The notes: a model not told the origin generated them from the letters alone. 64,000 bases of DNA from an uncultured Isosphaeraceae bacterium (GCA_945957605.1 CAMFLR010000006.1:248001-312000); one strand, 5' to 3'. Positions 44,998-54,968 are shown, numbered from the stretch's first letter. Program-made: numbers and translations.

Positions 44998-47628
44998 TTA
45001 TCCCGCCAAGTCCTTCAAACGCTGAATCAACTCCAGCGCGGCTTCTGGCGTGAGCGTGGCGACGTCGATCCCGCGCAATTCATTCAATAATGGGTCCGGC
45101 AATGCAGCGAACAAACTAACTTGAAGCGCCCTGGCCGATTTCACCCTGGGCATCACCTTCGCCGGAGCTTGCTGCTGACCTGGCGCCGGCGCATTCGTCT
45201 CTGGCCGATGCTGCTTTTCAAGGAACGCGAGAATCTCTCGCGCTCGGTCGAGCACATTCGTCGGCAGCCCCGCCAGCCGGCCAACGTGAATCCCATAACT
45301 CTGGTCGGCCCCGCCCGGCACAATCCGGTGCAAGAACACCACGTCGCCCTGATCTTCCTTCACGGCCACGTTCGCGTTCCGCAAGCCCGGCTTCGTCTTC
45401 TCGAGGTCGACAAGCTCGTGGTAGTGCGTCGCGAACAGCGTCCGGCAGCCCACGTTATCGTGCAGGTGTTCCGTAATCGCCCAGGCCAGCGAAACACCGT
45501 CGAAAGTGCTTGTGCCGCGGCCAATCTCGTCGAGAATCACCAAACTTCGCGGCGTTGCATTGTTCAGAATGTTCGCCGTTTCGGTCATTTCGACCATGAA
45601 CGTCGACTGCCCGCGGCTCAGCTCATCCGTCGCGCCGACGCGAGCAAAAAGCCGATCGACAACCCCCAGCTTCGCCCGTCGGGCCGGCAAAAAGCTCCCC
45701 ATCTGCGCTAATACAGACGCCAGCGCCACCTGACGGATATACGTGCTTTTACCCGCCATGTTCGGGCCGGTGATCAATACGATCGACCCGTTGTCGCCAC
45801 CCATCTTCACGTCGTTAGGCACGAATTCGCCAGGCGGCAAGAGGACATCAAGCACCGGATGTCGGCCGTGCTCGATCTCCAGCACCGGCTCCTGCATCAT
45901 CTCAGGCCGGCAGTACCCCTGCTTCGCCGCGAGTTCCGCAAGGCCGGTCAAAACATCAACCTCGGCCAGCACCGCACCCGCCTGAATCAGTCGAGGAGCG
46001 TCGGCCGAAACGCGGTCGCGCAGGCCGATGAAGAGCTCGTATTCCAGCTCGAACGCGCGATCCTCCGCGCGGAGCACTTTGTCTTCATATTCCTTCAGTT
46101 CGGGCGTAATGTACCGCTCGGCATTTTTTACCGTTTGCTTGCGGATGTAATCGCCCGGAACCTTTGCCCCTTGAGCATGGGTAATTTCGATATAATATCC
46201 AAATACCTTATTGAAACCGACTTTGAGGCCGTTGATACCCGTACGACGAACCTGCTCGGCCTGGAATTTGGCGATCCAGCTCTTGCCACCGCGAGCGATT
46301 TCCCGCAGTTCATCGAGCGCCGAATGATACCCTTCGCGAATCAGCCCCCCTTCGCGCATCGCCAGCGGAGGATCAGGGACGATCGCCTCCTCAATCGCAG
46401 TGCGAACCTCGGGGCAAAGTTCGAGCATCGTTTCCAGCTCACACAACCGGGCCGATTTGCGAGCGGTGAGGCGTGCTTTAATTCGCGGAAGGATCGACAG
46501 CGTGCGTCCCAGCGCCACAAGGTCGCGCGGCGTGGCGCGTCCGGTGCCGATTCGCGCGGCGAGACGTTCCAGGTCGTGCGCGTCGCCCATTGCCTCGCGA
46601 AGATCGGCGCGAAGCATGCTATCTGCGAGCAACTCAGCAACGGCATCGTGACGGGCGTTGATCGCATCTAAGCTCGTCAGCGGCGCCATGAGCCATTCGC
46701 TCAGCAGACGCGCCCCCATCGGCGTGCTCGTGCGGTCGATGACTTGCAGCAGCGACCCTTCGCGCTTCACCTCGCGAAGCGTGCGCGTGAGTTCGAGACT
46801 CCTCCGCGTCATCTCATCGATCGCCAGGATGCCCGCACGATGATGAGGAGTCAGCCGCGTAAGATGGCCGAGCGACGATTTTTGCGTCTCGCGAAGATAG
46901 GCGATCAAAGCACCGGCCGACTGCACCTCGGGCGCGTCGTCGTCGATGCCAAAGCCGCCGAGCGTGGTCACTCGGAAGTGATCGAATAGCGCCTGCCGCG
47001 CCTGATCGGCTTGAAAATCCCACGAAGGCCTCGAGGTGATCGGCGCGGTGCAATGCGTCCGCAAGACCTTCGACCACGGCGTGTCGAGCGCGGTTTCTGA
47101 GATCAGCACTTCAGCCGGCGAAAGCCTGGCGAGTTCATCGTTCAACTCGTTGCGCAGTACCGACGTCAGCGAGAACCGGCCGGTCGAAAGCTCAACCCAC
47201 GCCAGCCCGAGCTTCCCCTTCGATTCCACAATCGCGGCCAGATAGTTCGCGGCGCGGGGATCGAGCAAGTTGTCGTCGGTCAGCGTTCCAGGAGTGACGA
47301 CTCGAACGATTTCGCGTTTGACGATCCCCTTCGCCTGCTTGGGATCTTCCACCTGCTCGCAAACTGCGGCGCGAACGCCGTGTTGAACCAGTTTCGCGAG
47401 GTACGCCTCGAGCGCAGGATGGGGGAACCCTGCCATTGGCATCGGGTTCGGCCCCTTATCGCGGCTGGTCACAGTTAAGCCAAGCAACTGACCGGCACGC
47501 TCGGCGTCGTCGCCGAACATTTCGTAGAAGTCGCCCATGCGAAACAGCAGGAGCGCTTCGGGATCGCGGGCTTTGAGCTCGCGATACTGCTGCATCATCG
47601 GCGTGGCGGGGAAGTCGTTGTCGTTCAT
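44998..47628 (-). CDS. mutS: DNA mismatch repair protein MutS
   Basis: Full-length MutS of 876 residues. The N-terminal mismatch-binding part shows FRMGDFYEMFGDDAERAGQLL (the Phe-x-Glu motif: FYEMF), the middle has the connector and lever regions, and the ATPase has Walker A ITGPNMAGKSTYIRQVAL, Walker B LVILDEIGRGTSTFDG and the switch ATHYHELVDLE. The C-terminal tail contains a helical dimerisation region. It recognises mispairs and works with MutL. The start matches the conserved TPMMQQYRELKARDPEALLL. Confidence 0.98.
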   Translation of the reverse strand: MNDNDFPATPMMQQYRELKARDPEALLLFRMGDFYEMFGDDAERAGQLLGLTVTSRDKGPNPMPMAGFPHPALEAYLAKLVQHGVRAAVCEQVEDPKQAKGIVKREIVRVVTPGTLTDDNLLDPRAANYLAAIVESKGKLGLAWVELSTGRFSLTSVLRNELNDELARLSPAEVLISETALDTPWSKVLRTHCTAPITSRPSWDFQADQARQALFDHFRVTTLGGFGIDDDAPEVQSAGALIAYLRETQKSSLGHLTRLTPHHRAGILAIDEMTRRSLELTRTLREVKREGSLLQVIDRTSTPMGARLLSEWLMAPLTSLDAINARHDAVAELLADSMLRADLREAMGDAHDLERLAARIGTGRATPRDLVALGRTLSILPRIKARLTARKSARLCELETMLELCPEVRTAIEEAIVPDPPLAMREGGLIREGYHSALDELREIARGGKSWIAKFQAEQVRRTGINGLKVGFNKVFGYYIEITHAQGAKVPGDYIRKQTVKNAERYITPELKEYEDKVLRAEDRAFELEYELFIGLRDRVSADAPRLIQAGAVLAEVDVLTGLAELAAKQGYCRPEMMQEPVLEIEHGRHPVLDVLLPPGEFVPNDVKMGGDNGSIVLITGPNMAGKSTYIRQVALASVLAQMGSFLPARRAKLGVVDRLFARVGATDELSRGQSTFMVEMTETANILNNATPRSLVILDEIGRGTSTFDGVSLAWAITEHLHDNVGCRTLFATHYHELVDLEKTKPGLRNANVAVKEDQGDVVFLHRIVPGGADQSYGIHVGRLAGLPTNVLDRAREILAFLEKQHRPETNAPAPGQQQAPAKVMPRVKSARALQVSLFAALPDPLLNELRGIDVATLTPEAALELIQRLKDLAG

Positions 47629-47810
47629 TGCGGCGACATCAACGCGTCACGCTTTGGCACGTTGGAAAGAACCCAAAAACAAAATAGAGCCAGCGGCCGC
47701 GCCCGATCGCGAACGGGCGGCGACTGCCGGCATGGATGAAGTCATGTTGGCATCACCACGGCACGCGATCGCGGAGTCAGCGATCGAAACGGCCACCCGG
47801 TGATTTTTTC

Positions 47811-48170
47811 TCAGAACTTGTCGAGTGCAGCCTGTTCTTCGGGATAGATCTCGAACACCTGGTCGAGACGGGTAATCCGGAAGACTTCGAGAAGGTCGGG
47901 GTGGATGCAGCAGAGCTTCAGCTTGCCCTTCACCGCGCCAACCTTCTTCTTGAGGTTGATCAACTTACCGAGCGCGGCGGAGGAGAGATACTGAACGTTA
48001 CCGAAGTTCAGAAGAAGCTGCTTGTGCCCTTCGTCTTCGACCAGGGCATAAAGCTGATCGCCAACTTCCGCGATGTTCTCTTCGGTCACGATCTTGGTAT
48101 CGACGAAGCTAACGACCGTGACCCCGTCAATGGTTTCCAGGCGGAGGTGACGGCGAGGGGCTTGCGACAT
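47811..48170 (-). CDS. STAS-domain anti-sigma-factor antagonist-like protein
   Basis: A 119-residue single STAS domain: GVTVVSFVDTKIVTEENIAE and LLLNFGNVQYLSSAALGKLI, the latter with the conserved Ser normally phosphorylated by an anti-sigma kinase. The ATG is chosen because AGGAG lies about 9 nt upstream; an in-frame ATG 21 nt further up is less likely. SpoIIAA/RsbV-type proteins release anti-sigma factors. No kinase or sigma factor is adjacent, so the partner is elsewhere. Confidence 0.92.
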   Translation of the reverse strand: MSQAPRRHLRLETIDGVTVVSFVDTKIVTEENIAEVGDQLYALVEDEGHKQLLLNFGNVQYLSSAALGKLINLKKKVGAVKGKLKLCCIHPDLLEVFRITRLDQVFEIYPEEQAALDKF

Positions 48171-48501
48171 CGGGGCAGACTCCTGTCTCATTTAACACGA
48201 GGGCCGAGGCGAACGGACGGGACGCTTCATGACCCGAAACACCGAGCCCCCCGTTCCAGGTCCGGAGAAGGAGCGGGCCGATGTACGATGAACCACTCGA
48301 CCGAGCGTTACTAAAGACTTACCAAATCGACAACAAGAATCAAGTGCCGAGTTCCGCGCATTCATGCCCAATTGACACCATTTGTTTGGAAATCCTACAC
48401 TCAGCGAATCCTTTAGGCGTCTCTTCCCACGTCTGCCCCCGTCTGGGCCTACCTTTCACTCCAGCAAGTTCACCCTTCAACACTGCGGAGTTTTCCTCAT
48501 C
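48171..48501. promoter_or_regulatory. Divergent region between the STAS and sppA genes
   Basis: These 331 bases separate two divergent genes and must hold both promoters and 5' leaders. No gene was supported. An A+T-rich part lies around 48310-48370, a plausible place for the promoters. Confidence 0.5.
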
Positions 48502-50304
48502 ATGAGACGTCGGAATCATTTCTGGCCGGTCGCCTGCCTCACCCTCGGCCTCGCTTTCCCCGCCTTTGGCGACGATGCCAAGCCCAAACCCGAGGCCCCA
48601 AAACCGCCGATCGTCGCCGAGTTGACGATCAAAGGTTCGATCACCGAGGAGCCCGCGCCCGTCGGCTTCGAAGGCACTCCGATCACCGACAATCTCCAGG
48701 GCCTGCTCGACCGCATCGCCAAGGCCAAGGCCGATAAAGACGTTAAGGCCCTCCTGCTCCGCATCCGCAGCCTCTCAGTCGGCTGGGCGCGAGCCAACGA
48801 GCTGCGTTCCGCCATCCTCTCGTTCCGCGAAAGCGGCAAGAAGGTTTACGCCTATCTTGACGAGGTCGACAACAAAGATTTCTACGTCGCCTGCGCGGCA
48901 GACGAGATCATCGTCCCCGAAGGCGGCTGGCTGCTGATCAAGGGCATGGCCGCCGAAATCACGTTTTATAAGAGTTTGTTCGACAAGCTTGGCGTTAAGG
49001 CTGATTGGATGCAGGTGGGCAAGTACAAGTCGTACGGCGAGCCCTTCACCCGCACGACAATGAGCCCCGCGTTCCGCGAAGAAATGACCGAGCTGCTCAA
49101 CGACACCTACGGTCTGCTCATCGAAGGTCTCGCCCAGCGCAAGAAGATCAGCAACGATGCCGCCAAGGCGATCATCGACAACGGCCCCTACACCCCCGCA
49201 GCCGCCAAGGAAGCCGGCCTCATCGACCGGGTGGCCTATGACGACCAGGTGGTCACCGAAATCACCAAAAGCCTCGGCGTGCCGACGGTCAAGCTCGACC
49301 CCAAATACGGCAAGGTCAAGAACGAGGTCGACTTCTCCGGCTTCGGCGGCTTCATGAAGATGATGCAAGCCCTCGCCGGCGAATCGGCCAAGAAGCCCGA
49401 ATCAACCCTGCCCAAAATCGCCGTGGTCTACGCCAGCGGTTCGATCCACGTCGGCAAATCGGCCGGCGGCTCGCTCCTCGGCGAAGCCAACATGGGTTCC
49501 GACACCGTCATCAAGCACCTTAAGGACGCCGAGGCCGACAAGACGGTCAAAGCAATCGTCATCCGCGTCGATTCCCCCGGCGGCTCGGCCCTGGCCAGCG
49601 ACCTCATCTGGCGCGAAGTGACACGCATCGAGAAGCCGATCATCGCCAGCATGGGCGACGTCGCGGCCTCGGGCGGTTACTACATCAGCATGGGCGCCGA
49701 GAAGATTTTCGCCGAGCCCGGCACCATCACCGGCTCGATCGGCGTCACCGGCGGTAAGTTCGTTCTGGGCGGCCTGATGGAAAAGGTGGGTGTCACCACC
49801 GACACGATCAGCGTCGGCAAGAACGGCAACATCTTCTCGATGACAACCGGTTTCAGCGAGTCCGAAAAAGCCGCCATGCAGCGCCTGATGGACGACACCT
49901 ACAAGCAGTTCGTCACCAAGGCCGCGGCCGGCCGCAAAGTGCAGTTCGACGCCATCGACAAGCTCGCCGGCGGGCGCGTTTACACTGGCCGTCAGGCGAA
50001 AAAGCTTGGCCTCATCGACGAGCTCGGCACGCTCAACGACGCGATTGCCGCTGCAAAGAAAATGGGCGGCATCTCCGAAGGCACAAAGAGCGAGTTGCTG
50101 ATCTTCCCGAAAGCCCAGGGCGTGCTCGAATCACTCCTCGGCCCACTCGAAGATCGCGACGTTTCAACTCAGGTGCAGAACCTCGGCATCGGTTTCGTTC
50201 CCGAGGCGATTCGTCCGGACCTTTCCAAGCTCAACAGCCTCACCAAGCTGATGAGCAAGGAGCCGGTGGTGCTGATCATGCCGTTTGACTTGAACATTCG
50301 CTGA
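48502..50304 (+). CDS. sppA: Signal peptide peptidase SppA, 67K-type
   Basis: A 600-residue secreted/membrane serine protease with two ClpP-like folds. A signal peptide (residues about 5-22) is followed by the N-terminal fold with the general-base lysine in VGKYKSYGEPFTRTT, and the C-terminal fold with VDSPGGSALASDLIW and the nucleophile serine in MGDVAASGGYYISMG. The family degrades cleaved signal peptides. The start MRRRNHFWPVACLT is preferred because it gives a proper signal peptide; an upstream in-frame ATG adds 40 residues. Confidence 0.92.
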   Translation: MRRRNHFWPVACLTLGLAFPAFGDDAKPKPEAPKPPIVAELTIKGSITEEPAPVGFEGTPITDNLQGLLDRIAKAKADKDVKALLLRIRSLSVGWARANELRSAILSFRESGKKVYAYLDEVDNKDFYVACAADEIIVPEGGWLLIKGMAAEITFYKSLFDKLGVKADWMQVGKYKSYGEPFTRTTMSPAFREEMTELLNDTYGLLIEGLAQRKKISNDAAKAIIDNGPYTPAAAKEAGLIDRVAYDDQVVTEITKSLGVPTVKLDPKYGKVKNEVDFSGFGGFMKMMQALAGESAKKPESTLPKIAVVYASGSIHVGKSAGGSLLGEANMGSDTVIKHLKDAEADKTVKAIVIRVDSPGGSALASDLIWREVTRIEKPIIASMGDVAASGGYYISMGAEKIFAEPGTITGSIGVTGGKFVLGGLMEKVGVTTDTISVGKNGNIFSMTTGFSESEKAAMQRLMDDTYKQFVTKAAAGRKVQFDAIDKLAGGRVYTGRQAKKLGLIDELGTLNDAIAAAKKMGGISEGTKSELLIFPKAQGVLESLLGPLEDRDVSTQVQNLGIGFVPEAIRPDLSKLNSLTKLMSKEPVVLIMPFDLNIR

Positions 50305-50316
50305 TTGATTTGAATG

Positions 50317-50350
50317 CACGGTAGGTTTCATCTGGGACCTACCGTGTTTG
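50317..50350 (+). terminator. Probable terminator after sppA
   Basis: CACGGTAGGT and ACCTACCGTG pair perfectly around a 10-nt loop, followed by TTTG. It begins 12 nt after the sppA stop codon and precedes the TPR membrane protein gene. Confidence 0.7.
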
Positions 50351-50393
50351 ACGATAACGGCGAGCGACCAGTTTCCTTCCGGAGGGGCAAACC

Positions 50394-51485
50394 GTGGGGC
50401 AAGCGGAAGACTGGACTGGTATCGCTATCGCGGGCGCAATCGCCAGCTTGGTGGCCGTGATCTGGGCGTTAATTCACGAGCGCCGTAAAGCGAAAGCACC
50501 TGTCGTCGACAAGCCAGCCCCCTCGAACCCCAAGCCGGTTTCCCAGAAGACCATCCGGATTTCCGTCTGGATGATCGGCGTGTTCACCGTCGTCGTCTTC
50601 GCGCTTCTTGCATACAAGGCGATGATGCCGGGCGGAGTCACCGAACTTCGCGACAAATTCGGCGTCGCGTTCCTCGGAGCCGCAGGCCTCGTCCTTCTCT
50701 TCACGTGGTCGATTTGGTCGAACGGGCGAAAGCTTGCGAAAGAGCCCAACCACGCTTATTCGGCCACGCCACGCCCGGTCGCGAAGGCGGGCACAGGTCT
50801 GGGAACCTGGGTGTCCGTGATCCTCCTGACCGCGTTCATCACATGGAAAATCACTCCCTCCGCCCCACGCGGGCCCGCGCCGGCTCAACCACGGGCCGCG
50901 ACGGGACTGGGCGCCTTCGTTGTTCTCTTCCTCAGCATGGTGACAAGTGCATACTGGGTCTGGTTTGGCGTCAGTTGGGTTCGACTTCGTGCGAAGATTC
51001 GAGATGTCGCGTGCGAACGCGCGAACGAACGCACGAAAGCAGGCGACCTTTCCGGTGCCATTACGGAGCTCGAGTCGGTCATCAACTGGGAAAGACCGAC
51101 GCCCATGCGACTGTTCACGCTGGCTTCTCTGTATAGTCTCGACGGCAGAAACGGAGACGTCCTCAAAACATGTGATGTGGGCCAACCTCTCGACCCAATG
51201 TTCGACGTCGCCTTCAAAGCCCTCCGAGGCGTCGCGTTAGAACGCCTTGGCTACCCTGCCGAGGCGGAGCCATTGCTCGCCACCGCGCTGCCGCTCTCGC
51301 GTGACGCACGTTTTGTACACTGTCACTACTGCCTCGCGCTCGCGAAACTGGGACGCACGGCCGAGGCTGCCCAGCAATTAGCGAAAATCGAAAACATGCC
51401 CGACAAGGACGATGACTCTTCATACGCCCGCAAACGCGACCAACTCCTCATCGAAGAGTGTCGCGACGCCGTCGCACTCGCATGA
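50394..51485 (+). CDS. Membrane protein with C-terminal tetratricopeptide-like region
   Basis: The 363-residue product starts at GTG with a GGAGGGG site 7 nt upstream. Four probable membrane segments lie in the first 200 residues (about 9-26, 55-72, 90-107, 135-150, 170-195). From about residue 205 a helical region with TPR-like spacing follows (AGDLSGAITELESVINWERP, RLFTLASLYSLDGRNGDVLK, ALRGVALERLGYPAEAEPLL). No family identified. It is convergent with the glycan operon. Confidence 0.7.
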   Translation: MGQAEDWTGIAIAGAIASLVAVIWALIHERRKAKAPVVDKPAPSNPKPVSQKTIRISVWMIGVFTVVVFALLAYKAMMPGGVTELRDKFGVAFLGAAGLVLLFTWSIWSNGRKLAKEPNHAYSATPRPVAKAGTGLGTWVSVILLTAFITWKITPSAPRGPAPAQPRAATGLGAFVVLFLSMVTSAYWVWFGVSWVRLRAKIRDVACERANERTKAGDLSGAITELESVINWERPTPMRLFTLASLYSLDGRNGDVLKTCDVGQPLDPMFDVAFKALRGVALERLGYPAEAEPLLATALPLSRDARFVHCHYCLALAKLGRTAEAAQQLAKIENMPDKDDDSSYARKRDQLLIEECRDAVALA

Positions 51486-51522
51486 ATCGGCGCAGTCTTC
51501 AGTCCGACAAAGTACGCGTCAA

Positions 51523-52797
51523 TCAGAAGACAGTCTGCTCAGCACGAGGCGCCCGCACAGCAGGAATTGCAAACGAGTCCAACCCTCGATTACGCCGACA
51601 CTCGCCAATCAATTCAAAATATCGCTCCAAATGCACGTGTTCCGACCAAAGCGAATGCCGCTTGAGGTAACCATTCTCTCCCAGTTCGTCGCGCAATCCT
51701 TCATCGCCAACAAGTTGCTCGATCGCACAGACTAGCCCATCGTGATTCCCGAAGATCAGCCCTCCGCCGCTCTCGTTCACGAGTTCCGGCAACGCTCCGA
51801 GATCGCGTACGATCACCGGCGTACGCTCATGAAACGCTTCCAGCACAACGTAGCCAAACGTCTCATAAACCAGAGACGGCACCACCACTGCCCGCGCGCC
51901 TCGGAACAGAGCGGCGACATTCGGCCCATCAAGCCGACCTTCAAAATGCACGTTGGGCAAGTCGCGAGCCTGGGCACGCAATTCCGGTTCAAAAACGCCC
52001 GTACCGGCGATTCGAAAATCTAGGTGCGGCAGCCGATTCATGACGGCGATAACGTCCTGAAACCCCTTGATCTCTTCGAGTCGCCCTGCCGCAGCAATGT
52101 ACGGCCGCTCGTGTCGTGGCGATGCCACTTCGGGCAGGCCGGTGTAATCGTGTGGCAGAAAATAGGGCAAGTGCCGCATCGGCACAGCCACCCCGCGCCT
52201 GGCGTGTTCGTAAATCGTCGACCGGCTGGGCGCGATCAACGCATCGAGCGCACGTAGACCTCGGTCGAGCAAATCACTCCCTCGCCAGAACTGCGGCGGA
52301 CGCTTGCCGTGCAGCGTACACTTTACGCACTCACGCGTTTCACAGATCGCATTATCATATTTCCAAAGCACATGCTGGGGACAGACAAGCCAGTGCTCGT
52401 GCGCCGTCATCAGTTTGATCGCGTTCCCCACCGGCATTTCGAGCAATCCAGGTCCGCCGATGAGCGACAGATTATGAAAATGCACGACGTCTGGCTGAAT
52501 CTCATTCAGCAAACGTCGGATCTCGTTCGCCTTGAAAAACGGCTGGCCGGTTTGATGTGTTGCTAGCGGCGAGAGCGGGCCGAATCGACTCTTGAGCGCG
52601 TGAATCGTCACGCCCGGCGGCGGTTCATACGGGCGCGGAGTTTGCCCGGCCTTGGAAAGCTCGAACGCGTCGCGGCAGTAAATGACGTACACGTCGTGTC
52701 CGTGCCGCGCGAGTGCACGCGAAAGCCGGTCGACGAACGCCGCGTCGCCACCGAAAGAATGTGGCCCGAAAAACGTCGTCAGCATTGCGAACGTCAT
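51523..52797 (-). CDS. Glycosyltransferase family 4
   Basis: The 424-residue GT-B enzyme begins MTFAMLTTFFGPHSFGGDAAF and has the donor-binding E-x7-E style segment VYETFGYVVLEAFHERTPVI near residue 315-335. The N-terminal half includes a Cys-rich piece (CVKCTLHGKR), sometimes seen in glycan GT4s. It is the last gene of the operon; its ATG overlaps the stop of the previous GT4 (ATGA). Nucleotide sugar and acceptor are unknown. Confidence 0.9.
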   Translation of the reverse strand: MTFAMLTTFFGPHSFGGDAAFVDRLSRALARHGHDVYVIYCRDAFELSKAGQTPRPYEPPPGVTIHALKSRFGPLSPLATHQTGQPFFKANEIRRLLNEIQPDVVHFHNLSLIGGPGLLEMPVGNAIKLMTAHEHWLVCPQHVLWKYDNAICETRECVKCTLHGKRPPQFWRGSDLLDRGLRALDALIAPSRSTIYEHARRGVAVPMRHLPYFLPHDYTGLPEVASPRHERPYIAAAGRLEEIKGFQDVIAVMNRLPHLDFRIAGTGVFEPELRAQARDLPNVHFEGRLDGPNVAALFRGARAVVVPSLVYETFGYVVLEAFHERTPVIVRDLGALPELVNESGGGLIFGNHDGLVCAIEQLVGDEGLRDELGENGYLKRHSLWSEHVHLERYFELIGECRRNRGLDSFAIPAVRAPRAEQTVF

Positions 52798-53972
52798 GCG
52801 GATTTCCTGGCGACGACCTTGGTTCGGGGGGACTGCAAATCATCGAAAACGTCGAGCAACATCCGCGCGGCAGCATCCCACGTGAACCGTGCCGAGCGCG
52901 AGAGAGCGATTTGCGCGAGTTGATCGCGAAGCGCGGGATTATCGCGCAAAAGTGCGAGCGTGGCCGTCATCGCAGCAATGTCGGTCGGGTCAAAAAACAA
53001 TCCCGCATCACCGACAACTTCCGGCAAGCTACCGGCCGTGCTCGACGCCACCGGCGTGCCACAACTCATCGCTTCCACGGTCGGCAAGCCAAAGCCTTCC
53101 ATGAGCGAAGGCTGCACAAGTGCATAAGCGTGCGAATAAAGATACGACAGATCTTCATCCGGCACGAATCCGGTGAAATTCACCTGTTCTTGCAGGCCAA
53201 GCCGATCCACTGCCGCTCGCAATTCCGGGATATGCGTGTGAAACACATCACCAAAATCGCCGACGACCACGAGCCGCTCATCCTTGCCCAAATGAGCGAT
53301 CGCCTCAAAAAGCCGCAGCAAATTCTTGTGCGGTGACAGGCCACCGACGGCGAGCCAGAAACGTCGCGTGGGATCAACGCCATAGCGGCTGAGCACATCA
53401 ATTCCGTGCCTGGGTCGAAACGCCGCATCCGGCCCTTCCGTCACCACGCTCACGCGACCATCCGGCAAACGAAACCAGCGTTCGAGGTCGCGCTTCGACG
53501 TCTCCGAGACCGTCACAATTCGGTCGGCCCAGGCGACAGCCGCATGCTCCTTCGCCTTCCAAGCCAGCCGCCCTTTGCCGCCCGGAAAGACAAGTTCCGG
53601 ATGCGCCAGCGCCAGCGTGTCATGCAGTGTGACAACCACACGCTTCACTCCCCAGACCGGCACAAAGCTGTAGCTCGCGGGGAAATAGATGAGGTCGACG
53701 TCTGCGCGGGAGATCGCCCGGCTGACGGCGAGCATGTCGCCCAGCGACCGCCTCCCCGAAGCGGCCGCCGCCTTGCTCGGCGCTTCGGCCACTTCAACCG
53801 GAACGACATCGAAACCATCAGGGATGGCAACGCTGGCAAGCGAGGGGCGATCGATTATAACGGCGAATGTATGGCTGGTTTCCGCGCGAGCGAGCGCACC
53901 AACCAGTTCGCGTGCAAATCGGCCAAAGCCGCGGCGATTCGACAGGCAGGCGCCGTCTATGCCAATCCTCAT
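52794..53972 (-). CDS. Glycosyltransferase family 4
   Basis: A GT4 of 392 residues with MRIGIDGACLSNRRGFGRFA at the start, LAVGGLSPHKNLLRLFEAIA and the signature SLMEGFGLPTVEAMSCGTPVA. It lies 30 nt after the methyltransferase gene and overlaps the next GT4 gene by ATGA. It would add a sugar to the repeat unit of the exopolysaccharide or lipid-linked glycan. Confidence 0.92.
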   Translation of the reverse strand: MRIGIDGACLSNRRGFGRFARELVGALARAETSHTFAVIIDRPSLASVAIPDGFDVVPVEVAEAPSKAAAASGRRSLGDMLAVSRAISRADVDLIYFPASYSFVPVWGVKRVVVTLHDTLALAHPELVFPGGKGRLAWKAKEHAAVAWADRIVTVSETSKRDLERWFRLPDGRVSVVTEGPDAAFRPRHGIDVLSRYGVDPTRRFWLAVGGLSPHKNLLRLFEAIAHLGKDERLVVVGDFGDVFHTHIPELRAAVDRLGLQEQVNFTGFVPDEDLSYLYSHAYALVQPSLMEGFGLPTVEAMSCGTPVASSTAGSLPEVVGDAGLFFDPTDIAAMTATLALLRDNPALRDQLAQIALSRSARFTWDAAARMLLDVFDDLQSPRTKVVARKSA

Positions 53973-54002
53973 CGTTGCTCCTCCGTGAGACGATGCCTTT
54001 TC

Positions 54003-54968
54003 CTAACCGAAATCGCCTCCCGTCGGAAGCCCAGTCGTCCCCAGCTTTGCCCCATTTCGCGCAACGAGCATCACCGAATGCCCAAACGGCAAGCCAATTC
54101 TCACGCGTGTGAGAATGAAAGCTTCGATCGTTCCCACAATCTCCATAAGGCGTGAGGCAACTCCACGAGAGCGCAAACCTGGCAAACCACCACCGGTTGG
54201 ATTTGCCCGAAATTGCCGCGGCGAGATTCGACCTCGCAGTTCCTGCAACAGCGAGCCAACGCAATTCACGTAGCTCGATTGCAAGACGTCAAAGCCTGCA
54301 TCTTTCATAAGTTTTGCAAGACTATGCGGCGAATACATTTCACGGCTCGTCCGCAACACAACCACGCCGCCAGGACGCAACACCCGCGCCATCTCGGCGA
54401 CGGCAGTCTTGTCGTTCCCAGCGTCGAGGTGTTGCAGCACATCGAAACACGTGAGCATATCGGCCGAATTTGTGTCGCAAGGCAACTGCTCAGCCGTCCC
54501 CTGCCTCACGTCGAAATCACCAAGCGATTTGGCATGTGTGATTGCCTCGACGGACGGCTCGACACCTGTGATCGTGTGAAATCGTCCCAACTCAGCGAGG
54601 CGTACCAGCGTCAGACCGGCGCCGCAGCCGATGTCGACTGCATCGAAACATAAATCAGAGTTATAGTTTTGATATGGTACACAAGGGTGGCCTGGACAAC
54701 TCCGTTGTCCCGATCGCGATGCGACAAGAGGGTATCGCAAGCTGGCCGCCTTGGCCCTCTTGTGGCTCTGCCACCTGGACAACAAGTTGTCCAGGCCACC
54801 CATTCCTATCCTCCCCGTCGTCCTAAGTGGGCACGAATTTCCCGGAAGATACCGCTCAATCCAATGCCGCGCAACCAACCACAGCGACCGCGACCACCAG
54901 TGCTCGGCCTCGAACTGCGCAAGCCGATCGAAATAAGCGTTCGGCTGGTCGAGCGTGATGGCCGTCAT
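54003..54968 (-). CDS. Class I SAM-dependent methyltransferase carrying an in-frame palindromic insertion
   Basis: The 321-residue product begins MTAITLDQPNAYFDRLAQFE and has the SAM-binding loop FDAVDIGCGAGLTLVRLAEL, DMLTCFDVLQHLD and EMARVLRPGGVVVLRTSRE. Between the N-terminal helix (HWIERYLPGNS) and the SAM loop sits a 117-bp family-2 repeat in the coding frame, adding 39 residues (for example LLSRWQSHKRAKAASLRYP) that do not look like part of the fold. No stop or frameshift is created. The ATG overlaps the flippase stop (ATGA). It probably methylates a sugar or a lipid head group of the glycan. Confidence 0.88.
   Translation of the reverse strand: MTAITLDQPNAYFDRLAQFEAEHWWSRSLWLVARHWIERYLPGNSCPLRTTGRIGMGGLDNLLSRWQSHKRAKAASLRYPLVASRSGQRSCPGHPCVPYQNYNSDLCFDAVDIGCGAGLTLVRLAELGRFHTITGVEPSVEAITHAKSLGDFDVRQGTAEQLPCDTNSADMLTCFDVLQHLDAGNDKTAVAEMARVLRPGGVVVLRTSREMYSPHSLAKLMKDAGFDVLQSSYVNCVGSLLQELRGRISPRQFRANPTGGGLPGLRSRGVASRLMEIVGTIEAFILTRVRIGLPFGHSVMLVARNGAKLGTTGLPTGGDFG
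54685..54801 (-). repeat. Family-2 palindromic repeat, copy B, inside a methyltransferase gene
   Basis: On the minus strand it reads GGGTGGCCTGGACAAC ... GTTGTCCAGGCCACCC with CCTGGACAAC-TT-GTTGTCCAGG as a hairpin arm and an inner ACAAGAGGG / CCCTCTTGT pair. It is 117 bp, a multiple of three, and is read through in frame. It is the inverted copy of the element upstream of the cysteine desulfurase. Confidence 0.88.
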
